A DNA stretch of 64,000 nucleotides from Delphinapterus leucas (lineage: Eukaryota; Chordata; Mammalia; Artiodactyla; Monodontidae), in contig NW_022098001.1 of NCBI RefSeq assembly GCF_002288925.2, forward strand, positions 12,582,557 through 12,646,556. The letters are read 5' to 3'. Below are positions 31,978 to 44,769 of this stretch, in pieces. The notes beneath the pieces are model-generated. The model was not told where the DNA came from. It did not search any database and saw only the letters and a program-made list of their open reading frames with translations. Every line of letters begins with the position of its first letter. Position 1 is the stretch's first letter. Position numbers and translations under genes: made by a program.

Positions 31978-34900
31978 AAGAAGTAAGTGAAAAAGAAATG
32001 AAGGAAACGATAGCAAAGATCAATAAAACTAAAACCTGGTTCCTTGAGAAGATAAACAAAATAGATAAACCATTAGCCAGACTCATCAAGAAAAAAAGGG
32101 AGAAGACTCAAATGAATAGAAAAAGAAATGAAAAAGGAGAAGTAACAACTGACACTGCAGAAATACAAAGGATCATGAGCGGTTACTACAAGCAACTATA
32201 TGCCAATAAAATGGACAACCTGGAGGAAATGCACAAATTCTTAGAAAAGCACAACCTTCTACAACTGAACCAGGAAGAAACAGAAAATATAAAGAGACCA
32301 ATCACAAGCACTGAGATTGAGACTGTGATTAAAAATCTTCCAACAAAAACCCAGGACCAGATGGCTTCACAGGTGAATTCTATCAAACATTTAGAGAAGA
32401 GCTAACACCTATACTTCTCAAACTCTTCCAAAATATAGCAGAAGGAGGAACACTCCCAAACTCGTTCTATGAGGCCACCATCACCCTGATAACAAAACCA
32501 GACAAAGATGCCATAAAAAAAGAAAACTACAGGCCAATATCACTGATGAACATAGATGCAAAAATCCTCAACAAAATACTAGCAAACAGAATCCAACAGC
32601 ACATTAAAAGGATCATGCACCATGATCAAGTGGGGTTTACCCCAGGAATGCAAGGATTCTTCAATATATGCAAATCAATCAATGTGATAAACCGTATTAA
32701 TAATCGGAAGGAGAAAAACCATATGATCATCTCAATAGATGCAGAAAAAGCTTTCGACAAAATTCAACTCCCATTTATGATAAAAACTCCAGAAAGTAGG
32801 CATGGAGGGAACTTACCTCAACATAATAAAGGCCATATATGACAAACCCACAGCCAACATCGTTCTCAATGTGAAAAACTGAAACCATTTCCACTAATAT
32901 CAGGAACAAGACAAGGTTGCCCACTCTCACCACTGTTATTCAACATAGTTTTGGAAGTTTTCGCCACAGCAGTCAGAGAAGAAAAAGAAATAAAAGGATT
33001 CCAAATTGGAAAAGAAGAAGTAAAACTGTCACTGTTTGCTGATGACATGATACTATACATAGAGAATCCTAAAGATGCTACCAGAAAACTAATAGAGCTA
33101 ATCAATGAATTTGATAAAGTAGCAGGATACAAAATTAATGCACAGAAATCTCTTGCATTCCTATACACCAATGATGAAAAATCTGAAAGGGAAATTAAGG
33201 AAACACTCCCATTTACCACTGCAGCAAACAGAATAAAATACCTAGGAATAAACCTACCTAAGGAGAAAAAAGACCTGTATGCACAAAACTATAAGACACT
33301 GATGAAAGAAATTAAAGATGATACAAACAGATGGAGAGATACACCATGTTCTTGGATTGGAAGAATCAACATTGTGAAAATGACTCTACTACCCAAAGCA
33401 ATCTACAGATTCAATGCAATCCCTATCAAACTACCAATGGCATTTTTCACGGGACTAGAACAAAATATTTCACAATTTGTATGGAAACACAAAAGACCCG
33501 GAAGAGCCAAAGCAAGAAAAATGGAGCTGTTGGAATCAGGCTCCCTGACTTCAGGCTATACCACAAAGCTGCAGTAATCAAGACAGTATGGTCCTGGCAC
33601 AAAAACAGAAATATAGATCAATGGAACAGGATAGAAAGCCCAGAGATAAACCCATGCACATATGGTCACCTTATTTTTGATAAAGGAGGCAAGAATATAC
33701 AATGGAGAAAAGGCAGCCTCTTCAATAAGTGGTGCTGGGAAAACTGGACAGCTACATGTAAAAGAATGAAATCACAACATTCTCTAACACCATACACAAA
33801 AGTAAACTCAAAATGGATTAAAGACCTAAATGTAAGGCCAGATACTATCAAACTCTTAGAGGAAAACATAGGCAGAACACTCTAGGACATAAATCACAGC
33901 AAGATCCTTTTTGACCCACCTCCTAGAGTAATGGAAATAGAAACAAAAATAAACAAATGGGACCAAATGAAACTTCAAAGCTTTTGCACAGCAAAGGAAA
34001 CCATAAACAAGACCAAAAGACAACCCTCAGAATGGGAGAAATTATTTGCAATCAAAGCAACTGACAAAGGATTAATCTCGAAAATATACAAGCAGCTTGT
34101 GCAGCTCAATATCAAAAAACAAACAATCCAATCCAAAACTGGGCAGAAGACCTAAACAGACATTTCTCCAACGAAGATATACAGATTGCCAACAAACACA
34201 TGAAAGGATGCTCAACATCCCTAATCATTAGAGAAATGCAAATCAAAACTACAATGAGATATCACCTCACACCAGTCAGAATGGCCATCATCAAAAAATC
34301 TACAAACAATCAATGCTGGAGAGGGTGTGGAGAAAAGGGAACCCTCTTGCACTGTTGGTGGGAATGTAAATTGATACAGCCACTATGGAGGCCAGTATGG
34401 AGATTCATCAAAAAACTAAAAATAGAACTGCCATACAACCCAGCAATCCCACTGCTGGGCATATACCCAGAGAAAACCATAATTCAGAAAGTGTCATGTA
34501 CCACAATGATCATTACAGCTCTATTTACAATAGTCAGGCATGGAAGCAACCTTAGTGTCCATTGACAGATGAATGGATAAAGAAGATGTGGCACATATAT
34601 ACAATGGAATATTACTCAGCCATAAAAATAAATGAAATTGAGTCATTTGTAGTGAAGTGGATGGACCTAGAGACTGTCCTACAGAGTGAAGTAAGTCAGA
34701 AAGACATATACAAATATTGTATGCTAACACATATATAGGGAATCTAAAAAAAAAAAGGTTCTGAAGAACCTAGGGGCAGGACAGGAAAAAAGATGCAGAC
34801 ATAGAGATTGGACTTGAGGACACGGGGAGGGGGAAGGGTAAGCTGGGACGAAGTGAGAGAGTGGCGTGGACATATATACGCTACCAAATGTAAAACAGAT

Positions 34901-35110
34901 AGCTAGTGGGAAGCAGCTGCATAGCACAGGGAGATCAGCTCCATGCTTTGTGCCCACCTAGAGGAGTGGGATAGGGAGGGTGGGAGGGAGACGCAAGAAA
35001 GAGATATGGGGATGTATGTATATGTACTGCTGATTCACTTTGTTATGCAGAAGAAACTAACACACCATTGTAAAGCAATTATACTCCAATAAAGATGTTA
35101 AAAAAAAAGA

Positions 35111-37590
35111 GAGAGGACTCAAATCAATAAAATTAGAAATGAGAAAGAAGTTACAACTGACACTACAGAATTACAAAGGATCATAAGAGACTACTATATG
35201 CAACCATATGCCAATAAAATGGACAACCTGGAAAAATGGACAAATTCTTAGAAAAGTACAACCTTCCAAAACTGAACCAGGAAGAAATAGAAAATATAAA
35301 CAGACCAATCACAAGCACTGAAATTGAAACTGTATTTAAAAATCTTCCAAGAACAAAAGTCCAGGGCCAGATGGCTTCACAGGCAAATTCTATCAAACAT
35401 TTAGAGAATAGCTAACACCTATCCTTCTCAAACTCTTCCAAAAAATTGCAGAGGAAGGAACACTCCCAAACTCATTCTACAAGGCCACCATCACCCTGAT
35501 ACCAAAACCAGACAAAGATATCACAAAAAAAGAAAATTACAGGCCAATATCACTGATGAACATAGATGCAAAAATCCTCAACAAAATACTAGCAATTCGA
35601 ATCCAACAGTACATTATAGAGCTCATCAATGAATTTGGTAAAGTTACAGGCTACAAAATACACAGAAATCTGTTGCATTTCTATATGCTAACAATGAAAG
35701 ATCAGAAAGGGAAATTCAAGAAACAATCCCATTTACCACTGCCTCAAAAAGAATAAAATACCTAGGAATAAACCTACCTAAGGGGACAGTACAACTGTAT
35801 TCTGAAAACTATAGGATGCTGATGAAAGAAATCGAAGAAGACACAAACAGATGGAAAGATATATCATGTTCTTGGATTGGAAGAATCAATATTGTCAAAA
35901 TGACTATACTACCCAAGGCAATCTGCAGATACAATGAAATTCTTATCAAATTACCAATGTCATTTTTTACAGAACTAGATTAAAAAATCTTAAAATTTGT
36001 ATGGAGACACAAAAGACCCCTAATAGCCAAAGCAAACTTGAGAAAGAAAAATGAAGCTGGAAGAATCAGGCTCCCTGACTTCAGACTATAGTACAAAGCT
36101 ATAGTCACCAAAACAGTATGTTACTGGCACAAAAATAGAACTATAGTTCAATGGGACAGGATAGAAAGCCCAGAAGTAAACCCATGTACCTATGGTCACT
36201 TAATCTATGACAAAGGAGGCTGGACTATACAATGGTGGAAAGACAGTCTCCTCAACAAATGCTGCTGGGAAAACTGGACAGCTAAACTTAAAAGAATGGA
36301 ATTAGATCATTCTTTAACACCATACACAAAAATAAGCTCAAAATGGATTAAGAACCTAAATGTGAGACAGGATACTATAAAATTCCTAGATGAAAACATA
36401 GGCAGAAAACTGTCTGACATAAATTGTAGCAATATCTTTTATCCATCTTCCAGAGTAATGGAAATAAAAACAAAAATAAACAAATGGGATATCATTAAAC
36501 GCAACAGCTCTTGCACAGCAAAGGAAACCATAAACAAAATGAAAAGACAACCCACAGATTGGGAGAAAATACTTGCAAATGATGTGACTGAGAAGGGATT
36601 AGTCTCCAAAATCTACAAAGAGCTCATGTGGCTTAATATCATCAAAACAAAAAACCCAATCAAAAAATGGGCAGAAGACCTAAATAGATATTTTTCCAAG
36701 GAAGACATACAGATGGCCAAGAGGCACATGAAAAGATGTTCAGCATCGCTAATGATTAGAGAAGTGCAAATCAAAACTACAATGAGATATCACCTCACAC
36801 CAGTCAAAATGGCTATCATCAAAAAATCCACAAAGAATAAATGCTGGAAGAGGGTGTGGAGAGAAGGGAACCTTCCTACACTGTTGGTGGGAATGTAAAT
36901 TGGTACAGCCACTATGGAGAACAGTATGGAGGTTCCTTAAAAAACTAAAAATAGAGCTACCATGTGACCCCACAATCCCACACCTGGGCATATATCTGGA
37001 GAAAAACATGGTCTGAAAGGATTCATGTACCCCAGTGTTCATTGCAGCACTGTTTATAAAAGCCAAGACATGGAAGCAACCTAAATGTCCATCGACAGAC
37101 GAATGGATAAGGAAGATGTGGTACATATATACAATGGAATATTACTCAGCCATAAAAAAGAACGAAATAATGCCATTTGCAGCAACATGGATGGACCTAG
37201 AGATTGTCATACTGAGTGAATTAAGTCAGACAGAGAAAGAGAAATATAATATGATATCGCTTATATGTGGAATCTAAAAATAAATGATACAAATGAATGT
37301 ATTTACAAAACAGAAATGGACTCCCAGACTTACAGAATAAGCTTATGGTTACCTGTGGGGGAAGGGATAATTAGGGAGTTTGGGATTGACATGTACGGAT
37401 AACCAACAAGGACCTACTGTATAGCACAGGGAAGTCTGCTCAACGTTAAGTGGCAGCCTGGATGGGAGGGGAGTCTGGGGGAGAATGGATACATGTACAT
37501 GTATGGCCGAGTCAAACTATCACAACATTGTTACTCAGCTATACTCCCATATAAAATAAAAAGTTAAAGAAATTTTTAAATAAATAAAAA
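35111..37590 (+). mobile_element. 5'-truncated L1, second family
   Basis: Starts inside ORF2 (gagaggactcaaatcaataaaattag) directly after the A-tail of the first L1. It has a deletion at about 35,616 that joins the early reverse transcriptase part (...[10 protein letters not shown]) to the later [10 protein letters not shown] segment, so the FADD core is missing. The 3' half is readable (36296-36898; end motif [21 protein letters not shown] at 37,130). The 3' UTR differs from the first L1: 'ggttacctgtgggggaagg', 'actgtatagcacagggaa' and 'tcagctatactcc'. Confidence 0.85.
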
Positions 37591-38466
37591 GACTTTTCAT
37601 AATATTGAAGTGTCATTTAATCAGGAAAACATAATAATCCTGAATATTTATGCAACGAGTACCAGAGCTTCAAAAGACATGAAGCAAAACTGTCAGAACT
37701 AAAGGAAGACAATCATAGGTGGATATTTTAACACTCTTTTATCAGTAATTGATAGAAGAAATCGATTTTAAAAATCAGTAAGGAGGTAGAAGATATGAAT
37801 AAAACTACCAATCAACTTGACCTTATTGACATTTACAGAACACTATACCCAACCACTGCAGGATATACATTCTTTTCAAGGGACATTCACTAAGGTACAC
37901 CATAACCTTTGACATAAAGTAAGTATCCTTAAATTTCGGAAGTGATTTAAATCATGTAGAATATGTTCTCTGGCCACAGTAGAAACTACTCAGAAACTAA
38001 TAACAAATTAAAAAGTAATAACAATTAGATACTTAGAAAAGGCCCAAACTTTTGGAAATTAAACGGCATAATTTTAAACCAATAAGTCAAAGAAGAAATC
38101 ATAAGATACATGAGAAAGATTTTTCAAGTGAATGAATATTCTGTATTAAGGTTTGTGAAATATAACTAAAGCAGTGTTTAGAGAGAAATGCATAACTTTC
38201 AATACTTATATTAGAAACAAAGAAAGGTTTCAAATCAACTCCCTAAATTTCCAGTTTAAAAAGCAAAATGAACTCAAATGGGTAGAAAGAAGGAAAATAG
38301 TAAAGTCAGGAATAATAATATAGAAAATAGACAAACAGTAAAGAAAATTAACAAAGCAAAATGTCAGTTCTTTGAAAACATTAATGAAAGTATTAATCCC
38401 TGAAGCAAGATTGATTAAGAAAAAAAGTAGACCCATAAGCAAAAATGCAAAACTCAAAGAACTATG
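37591..38466 (+). mobile_element. Old L1M fragment, sense
   Basis: Degraded L1 ORF2 5' half. 'ctgaatatttatgcaacgagtaccagagcttcaaa', 'aatcaacttgaccttattgacatttacagaacactatacccaacc' and 'tctctggccacagtagaa' are endonuclease-region landmarks. The reading frame is lost. Confidence 0.8.
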
Positions 38467-38984
38467 AAGTCATTGCTGCTAATTAGGGGAAGTGGGCACT
38501 GGTGTGCTGTTGGGTATAAAGCTAAAAGCCTAAGAAGTCATTTTTCTAGTCTCACCACTGTTTTTTGAGAAAAACATTGAAGTATTTTCTTTTCTTCCCA
38601 TTTTCTCAACTGTAAGCCAAAAAGGAAACAGTAAGAAGAGATAAAGTGGAGAGAGGTGGATAAACATACTGTTAAGTAGTATAGAATCTGTGAATGGAGA
38701 TTTGTCAGATACTTTATAATACTTGAAATATCATAAAAGCACAAATAAACCAATTGTGAAAACACTTGTTTTATTTTTTATTTCTTTTGGATGCTTAGGG
38801 GGACCTTATATATATAAAGCCGGGTTAATCATATTCCTTGGTTCACAAACACTGTCCTCTTTGGTCTGGGCATAACTATCTTTTCTTTTCAGTTATTTAC
38901 GTCTTTAATTATTTAATAAAAACCTAAGAACCTGCCATGCAATCTAAGATCTACAACTATCCCTAAATTAAACTTAATCTATGT
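38467..38984. other. Unclassified stretch between L1 remnants
   Basis: I see no gene or assignable repeat. Confidence 0.4.
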
Positions 38985-40310
38985 GCCATCTTCCTCAACT
39001 CCAGAAAAAACTATTATCCTGAATTTTGTTTATCATTTTTAAATATATGCTTAAACAATATGTTGTTTAGTTTTGCTTGTTTTATTTTTTATAATTTTTA
39101 TCATTGTGTTCTCAATTTGCAGCATTTAAAAAAATTATTTATTTTTTATTTTAATTATTTTTGGCTGAGTTGGGTCTTCGTTGCTGTGGGTGGGCTTTCT
39201 CTAGTTGCAGCGAGCCGGGGCTATTCGTTGCTGTGCACAGGCTTCTCATTGCAGTGGCTTCTCTTGTTGCGGAGCACGGGCTCTAGGCTCGCGGGCTTCA
39301 GTAGTTGTGGCTCGTGAGCTCTAGAGCACAGGCTCAGTAGTTGGGGCGCACAGGATTTGTTGCTCCGCAGCATGTGGGATCTTCCCGGACCAGGGATTGA
39401 ACCCGTGTCCCCTACATTGGCAGGCAGATTCTTAACCACTGTGCCACCAGGGAAGTCCCAGTTTTGCTTATTTTATATCTCAGACTTGCTTTCCTCATTC
39501 AATGTTATGTTATTAAAATTCATCCATGTAGTTGTGGGTAGTTATAGTTCACTCATTCTATTGAGTGAATATGTCACAGAATAATTTATCTATTTATCTA
39601 TTCTTCTATCCCCTAAAATATGAGTGTTTGTGTAATGCACTAGTATATGCCTAGGGGTAGAATTGCTGTGTCGTGAGACATGACTTTACAAGATGATGCT
39701 GAAGTGTTTTCCAGAATGAATGTATCAATTTACACTCCTATTTGCAATGTACAAGTGATCCTGTTGACTCATATCCTTTCCAATATTTGGTATTGTCAGA
39801 TTTCTTAATTTTTGCCGATTAAGTTGGTATAAAATGGTATCTCAGTCTTGATTTGCATTGGCCATTTATGTTACCTCTTCTGTGAAATGACTCTTCATTT
39901 CTTTTTCCTGTTTTTTCTATTGTATTATTTGTCTTTTTCCTATTAACTTGAAGGAGCTCTGTGTATATCTTAATAACAATATTGTCTGTTATATGTGCTC
40001 CAGATACCTTCCCTCAGTCTTACCTTTTCACTTTTGAAAGGTCTCTTTTGATGAGCCGAAGTTCTTTGTTTTAATGTAGTTGAATTGCTCAAGCTTTTAT
40101 TTTATGGCCAGCACATTTTGACATATTTAAAATATCTATGGTCAGAAAGAAAATCACCTACAGAACTCTAAAAGTTTTGCATTTGACAAATAAATAATTC
40201 ATATATTGATAAAATTGATTTTTGTGTTTGGTATGAGGGAGGGATCCAATTTCACTTTGTTTCCCTTTATAGGTAATTGAGTCTGTCTTTATTGTTTTCA
40301 GGTAGGAAAA
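38985..40310 (-). mobile_element. Old L1M, antisense, interrupted
   Basis: 38985-39127 and 39459-40310 read as reversed L1: 'cattcaatgttatgttattaaaattcatccatgtag', 'cctaggggtagaattgctgtgtcg', 'ggtatctcagtcttgatttgcattg' and 'ccctcagtcttaccttttcac'. A CHR SINE splits it. Confidence 0.75.
39128..39458 (-). mobile_element. CHR-1-type SINE, antisense, long form
   Basis: Reversed long-form CHR: 'ttggctgagttgggtcttcgttgctg', three related 'gcagtggcttctcttgttgc'-type segments, and the end 'ctgtgccaccagggaagtccc'. About 330 bp; no clear TSD seen. Confidence 0.88.
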
Positions 40311-41275
40311 GTGACAGGAAGTCTAAGAAGAAAATCTCGCAACAGATATTTTTCTTATTGGAGTCAAAGGGGGAGAAGGCCATGTCACCCATTTGAAAGG
40401 ACACAAATCTAATGTAATGTCCAGATTTATCATCAGATTGCAGGAATGGGAAGAGCCTTCAGAGTTATATAATTTATCACTCAGCCTCCAGAGATGCTTC
40501 AACTAAATCTCTCAGGACAAATTAGTACCTGACTCACATTTTGACATATCTCTGGGAAACTATTTCTCATTCCAACCCTTGATTGTTTTTCTTAGGAAAC
40601 TTCTCCTCTGCCTAGTCATAGAATCATGCTCATTTCCTTTACACTAAACCCTACTGGAAAATAATTTATTGTAATAATAATTTGCACATGGATCACAAAT
40701 CTCCCCAACGATCAAAAACTCAGATTAGTTTAAATTAGCATTATAGATAAAGGTTTTGAATCCTTGCCCATTATAACTTTCACCGGCCTATAAAACAGTT
40801 GCCTCTCTTTTGGACCAACAAGAGAGTCAGAGCGCTGCTGTGGCGATGGCAGGGGTCATTAATAGCACAGAGAATATTGGTGGGGGGTTTTTTCAATTGA
40901 AAAATATCACAACCATTTAATTTTATTTAAGTCTAACTCAATTTATTTTTGCCCTCCTAGAGGAGGGAATAAATACAGGAATAGAGTTAGAAATGGTAAC
41001 TGTTTTACACGATAACAACAGCAACAAAAACTGAAAGATGAGTTGCAAATTATGAGTTTAAACCTAATTCTCAGGTTTTGGAACTTCTTTAGATAACAGG
41101 GAAACAAGGGACAGAAATAATGAAATAGGCTGTGGTTCCATTTTAGCCAATTACATGCTGAAAATAGTACAAGAAAGCCTTTCTGACAATTCAGATACAA
41201 GATCATACTCTTGGATAGATATTTTATCTAGTAATAAAAGTGATAATTGTCTTCATATTTGTAAAGAATTAAGAT
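40311..41275. other. Unclassified stretch
   Basis: AT-rich, no gene or clear repeat recognised. Confidence 0.4.
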
Positions 41276-41289
41276 AAAAGTAAGCCAGG

Positions 41290-41434
41290 GGAGGGTGGGA
41301 CGGAGGGAGATGCAGGAGGGAGGAGATGTGGAAGCATGTGTATATGTATGGCTGATTCACTTTGCTGTGGGGCAGAAACTGACACACCATTGTAAAGCAA
41401 TTATACTCCAATAAAGATGTAAAAAAAAAAAAAA
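41290..41434 (+). mobile_element. Short 5'-truncated L1 (3' UTR only)
   Basis: About 145 bp of L1 3' end ('ggagggtgggacggaggg ... aataaagatgt' and A-tail). The 14-bp TSD aaaagtaagccagg is exact at 41276-41289 and 41435-41448. Confidence 0.92.
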
Positions 41435-41833
41435 AAAAGTAAGCCAGGAAACCTACCCCAACCTGCTAATTCTGAGAAAACCATAAATTATTTCATTTCT
41501 TTCTATTATGTTCTAGTGCTCTTCTTCCCTGGTGAAGTTTTCTTCTTGGTACGTCTCAGTTTGCTTGCCTTTAACGTTCTCATTGCAGATCCTTTGTCAT
41601 TGGCTGACAAAGCATACTTTTTTTTTAAGGGCAGGGTTTGAGTTACGGTTTTCCTGTGCAGCTTTAGTGCTCTCAAGATAGGTACACGAGAAGTGAGTCA
41701 TAAAGGCACACATCAGTTTTAGATAGAAGTTGTTGATGATGGCTTTATTGCTTTTATGGACAACTGGAAACAGCAATGCACATTTAAGGGTGGGGATAGA
41801 GAGATGATATGTAAACATCTAATTTCCTTTTCT

Positions 41834-42000
41834 TTTTTTTAACATTTTTTTTTGGAGTATAATTGCTTTACAATGTTGTGTTAGTTTCTGCTGTATAACA
41901 AAGTGAATCAGTTATATGTATACATATATCCCCATATCCCCTCCCTCTTGTGTCTCCTCCCTCCCACTGGTCTCCCTATCCCAATCCTCTAGGTGGTCAC
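41834..42000 (-). mobile_element. Short L1 3' end, antisense
   Basis: Reversed L1 3' UTR: 'ggagtataattgctttacaatgttgtgttag', 'aacaaagtgaatcagttatatg' and the C-rich run 'cctccctcccactggtctccctatccc'. Confidence 0.8.
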
Positions 42001-43109
42001 AAAATCTCATATAGCAATGCTGCTAATAGCAATCTAAATGAAGCCTTAACTGAGGCTTGTACTAAAATCATTCAAATGCTGAAACAGACTTTAAAACTGG
42101 AGGCTGCATTCTCTGAGAATTAGTAAATGGGCTAGAAGTTATACTTCTGTTTTTGTTTTATGTTCAAAGACGTATACTCACAACTTCCACCACCACCCCC
42201 CCCATTATACTGGAAGGTAAACAAGCTCTTTTGGGTTCAGATCAAAGAGTTCTTGGGTTCTTGCTTTGCCTCTGCCATAACGTGATGAGTTTTGAACAAA
42301 TCACTCTATTTTTCTTCTGTTTTTGTTACGGTATTAAATGCAGATGGCCAACATGTTTTACAAGGCTTTTGTTAGAAATAGAAATACTTCAGTATGTTTA
42401 ACTTCTACATGCTATGTTCACTAGCATGACTCCTCATTTGCCCTTGAAGTAATTTAGGAGGTATCTGGATTCTGGTGTATCTCCATTCTTGGTTTAGAAC
42501 TAAAAAGAGCAAAGCAAATAATTATAAAAAAGACTATATGAAAGCCCAAAGCATATATTAATGTATATTTTTAAGAGAGAAATGAGAGGAAGGAGTAAAA
42601 GCACCTTTTTTGTCATTTTCCTCCAAGTTCCAACTTTATACCCTAAGAAAGCAAAAATCAAAGAATTACACTGGGGGCTCTCCAACTGAGTGTCAAAACA
42701 TACATGCCAGTGTGTTTCTGAGTGAGAAGTAGACAGAGGCAGGTAAGGAGTCCCTTCTAACTCCCCCTTTCATACGTAAGCACCTCTGGTCCAAGGTGGA
42801 AGACCTGCAGCCTTTCAGCCACCCTGGCAGGGCCAGGCTCTCCAGGTGGTACCCAGCAGGGCTGGAGTGACTGTGTTGTCGAACTGAGTCAGTTTAGGGC
42901 CAGTTCCCACAGTTCAGTTTGGTTTGTGTTTGGTTCCTGGCAACGGTCCAGGAAAGGTAAGGAGCTGGTGGGTAAGAAGGAAGGGGATAAAGAAGCAGAT
43001 GTGTAGTGGAGAGTCACTAATTGTCCTTCATTTTTCTGTCCTATTCAGCGGCAAATGATTGGTCTTTGTTGGTTGTTCTTATGTGCTGGGGAAGACACTG
43101 TCCTTCAGA
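42001..43109. other. Unclassified stretch, with a GC-richer part
   Basis: No gene or repeat recognised. 42,690-43,000 is richer in G and C than its surroundings and free of known repeats. Confidence 0.4.
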
Positions 43110-43196
43110 TTCTTTAATTTTTTTTATTGAGTATAGTTGATTTACAGTGTTGTATTAATTTCTGCTGTACAGCAAAGTGATTCAGCTATATATATG

Positions 43197-43250
<54 letters not shown>

Positions 43251-43345
43251 TTCTTTTTTTAAAATAGTCTTTTCCATTATGGTTTGCCATAGGGTACTGA
43301 ATATAGTTCTCTGTGCTGTATGGTAGGACCTGTTGTTCACTGTCC
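43110..43345 (-). mobile_element. L1 3' UTR, antisense, with (TA)n/(CA)n expansion
   Basis: 'attgagtatagttgatttacagtgttgtattaatttctgctgtacagcaaagtgattcagc' is the reversed end of another L1 3' UTR type. An internal TA/CA microsatellite lies at about 43,199-43,250, followed by 'agtcttttccattatggtttgccatagggtactgaatatagttctctgtgctgta'. Confidence 0.8.
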
Positions 43346-44769
43346 TTTAGATTTGTTATCTGCACCTCCAATGGAATATATAGTCAGGGTCTTTTTCAGT
43401 GAATTCATATGATATTCTTATGACTCCTAGAATAGCTTGCCAATGGCCATAGTTCTTTTGTTTAAAAATAGAAAATGTGTGTGTGGGAAGCATCTGTATG
43501 GATGGTGGGAGAGAAGAGTTTGAATGGGGGCAGGAGTTGTGTTGGGTAGCAGAGGATGTCAGGAAGAACAGAAGCATGTAAACCACAGAAAATGTAATGA
43601 ATTAAAATTCTGAGACACAATGGCAATAAATGCTTACATATTAAACAGTATATCACCTAAAGGGAAAATAAAACAAAAAGATCATAGTATGAATTGCTGA
43701 GATGTCTCAGAACTTAATAGTTTATTTTGTCTTTTTTTTTTTAATGTATTCAGGAAAAACTACAAACCTAATTTTACTTGTCTTAGAAACTTTTTATTTG
43801 ATTTCCAGGTGCAACAAAAATTTGAGCTTTTAAGTTTTACTTTTAACATTGAGGACCTAAGGGGTAGAAGCATTATTGCTTTTGAGCAAAAAAAAAAATG
43901 ACTTTGTGACAACTAAGGTTGAATTGAAAATAGTGTTACACATTCTGCGTACATAGGACACAATGACTGCGTACATAGGACACAAGCCTGGTCTGAAAGG
44001 TTTCTTTTTTGATTAGGTGCATACAACTGGAATTTTGGCCCAGGTTAGTCTGGGATGCCTTCCCTGCTCCTCCAGCCCAAATCTCTCCTTCTTCTGCAAT
44101 CCCATAGCTTCTTATTATCATCTTCCAGGTCACCTATCGTGTGCCCTAAGCAGCCCCTACTAAGTGTCTTGAGAACTTAGGCCACATTTTAGATTAAGTT
44201 CCCTAGAAACAGAGCCAAAGACAGAATTTCATGTGCAAGTGATACATTGAAGGAGTTCTCTCAGGAGGCATCTGTAGGGTAGTGAAGGCAGCAGGACAGG
44301 GAGGGGGAAGCATGTGGTTTCCATCAGATCCTCTCAAGCTTTGGAGCATAAATTGTACTGTAGAGTCTGTCCTACCTTGAAACAAGAGAGCAAGACGTTT
44401 ATACCCTTCCCTTGGGTTCCTGACCTTGGATGAGGGTATCTTAACTTTGGGCAAGGTGGCTTCCATTGCCCAAGGGCAATCCTCTGGACAAGGTTGTAGG
44501 GGTGAGCCTTTAGCCAAAGCCACAGCAGAAGGTAGGGGGACAAACACATCAACCAGCATATAAAAAGGATTCCAAGGGATCTGGGTGAGGGTCTGATATC
44601 TGTTTCAAATTGGTATGGGAATCAGCATCTTGCTTCCAGAATGGTGGGAGCATTCTGGAGCAGAATTAACTGAAATATAGACAGACCTGGGTCTAGGGCT
44701 GAGGGCTCACTTGGCAGGAACCAACATGGACTAATCAAGGCCTAAGACCAGATGATAATAATAAGAGTA
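43346..44769. other. Unclassified stretch
   Basis: Holds the 22-bp duplication at 43,945-43,985. 44,195-44,560 ('ttccctagaaacagagcc...catgtgcaagtgatacattgaagg') looks like a decayed interspersed repeat that I cannot name. Confidence 0.35.
43945..43985. repeat. 22-bp direct duplication
   Basis: The 19 bases ctgcgtacataggacacaa occur at 43945-43963 and again at 43967-43985 (period 22). No transposon lies between them. Confidence 0.85.

Larger units (their letters stand above)
30566..34565 (+). pseudogene. L1 ORF2 (endonuclease and reverse transcriptase, many breaks)
   Basis: The first 298 residues (30566-31462) are the APE-type endonuclease. Visible active-site pieces are NVNGLN, VGDFN and SDHN; the usual catalytic Glu in the LQETH motif is Asp here (LQDTH). 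A nonsense TAG at about 31460-31462 ends this piece. After a SINE and a polyadenylated insert, reverse transcriptase segments resume at 31938-32405, 32546-32842 and 32951-33577, with the FADD motif at about 33,035-33,046. The rest (33331-34155) leads to the C-terminal cysteine region at 34200-34565 ([18 protein letters not shown]). In an active L1 this protein nicks DNA and copies L1 RNA at the nick. Several frameshifts make it dead. Confidence 0.9.
27638..35110 (+). mobile_element. Full-length but inactive L1 (cetartiodactyl type)
   Basis: All L1 parts are present in order: a 5' UTR starting gggacgttcaagacggcgg (27638-29652), ORF1, a short spacer, ORF2, a 3' UTR with the G-rich run at about 34,967-34,990, and an A-tail ending about 35,110. 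A CHR-2 SINE and a small polyadenylated fragment are inserted in ORF2. The 5' flank (accatttaaaa) and 3' flank (gagagaggactcaaat) show no matching TSD. Confidence 0.93.

Noticed and set aside
26760..38466. Twin-priming (5' inversion) linking the reversed L1 at 26,760-27,637 with the sense L1 at 35,111
   Set aside because: The reversed piece corresponds to the 3' half of ORF2, not to the 5' part expected upstream of the sense piece, and it looks older.
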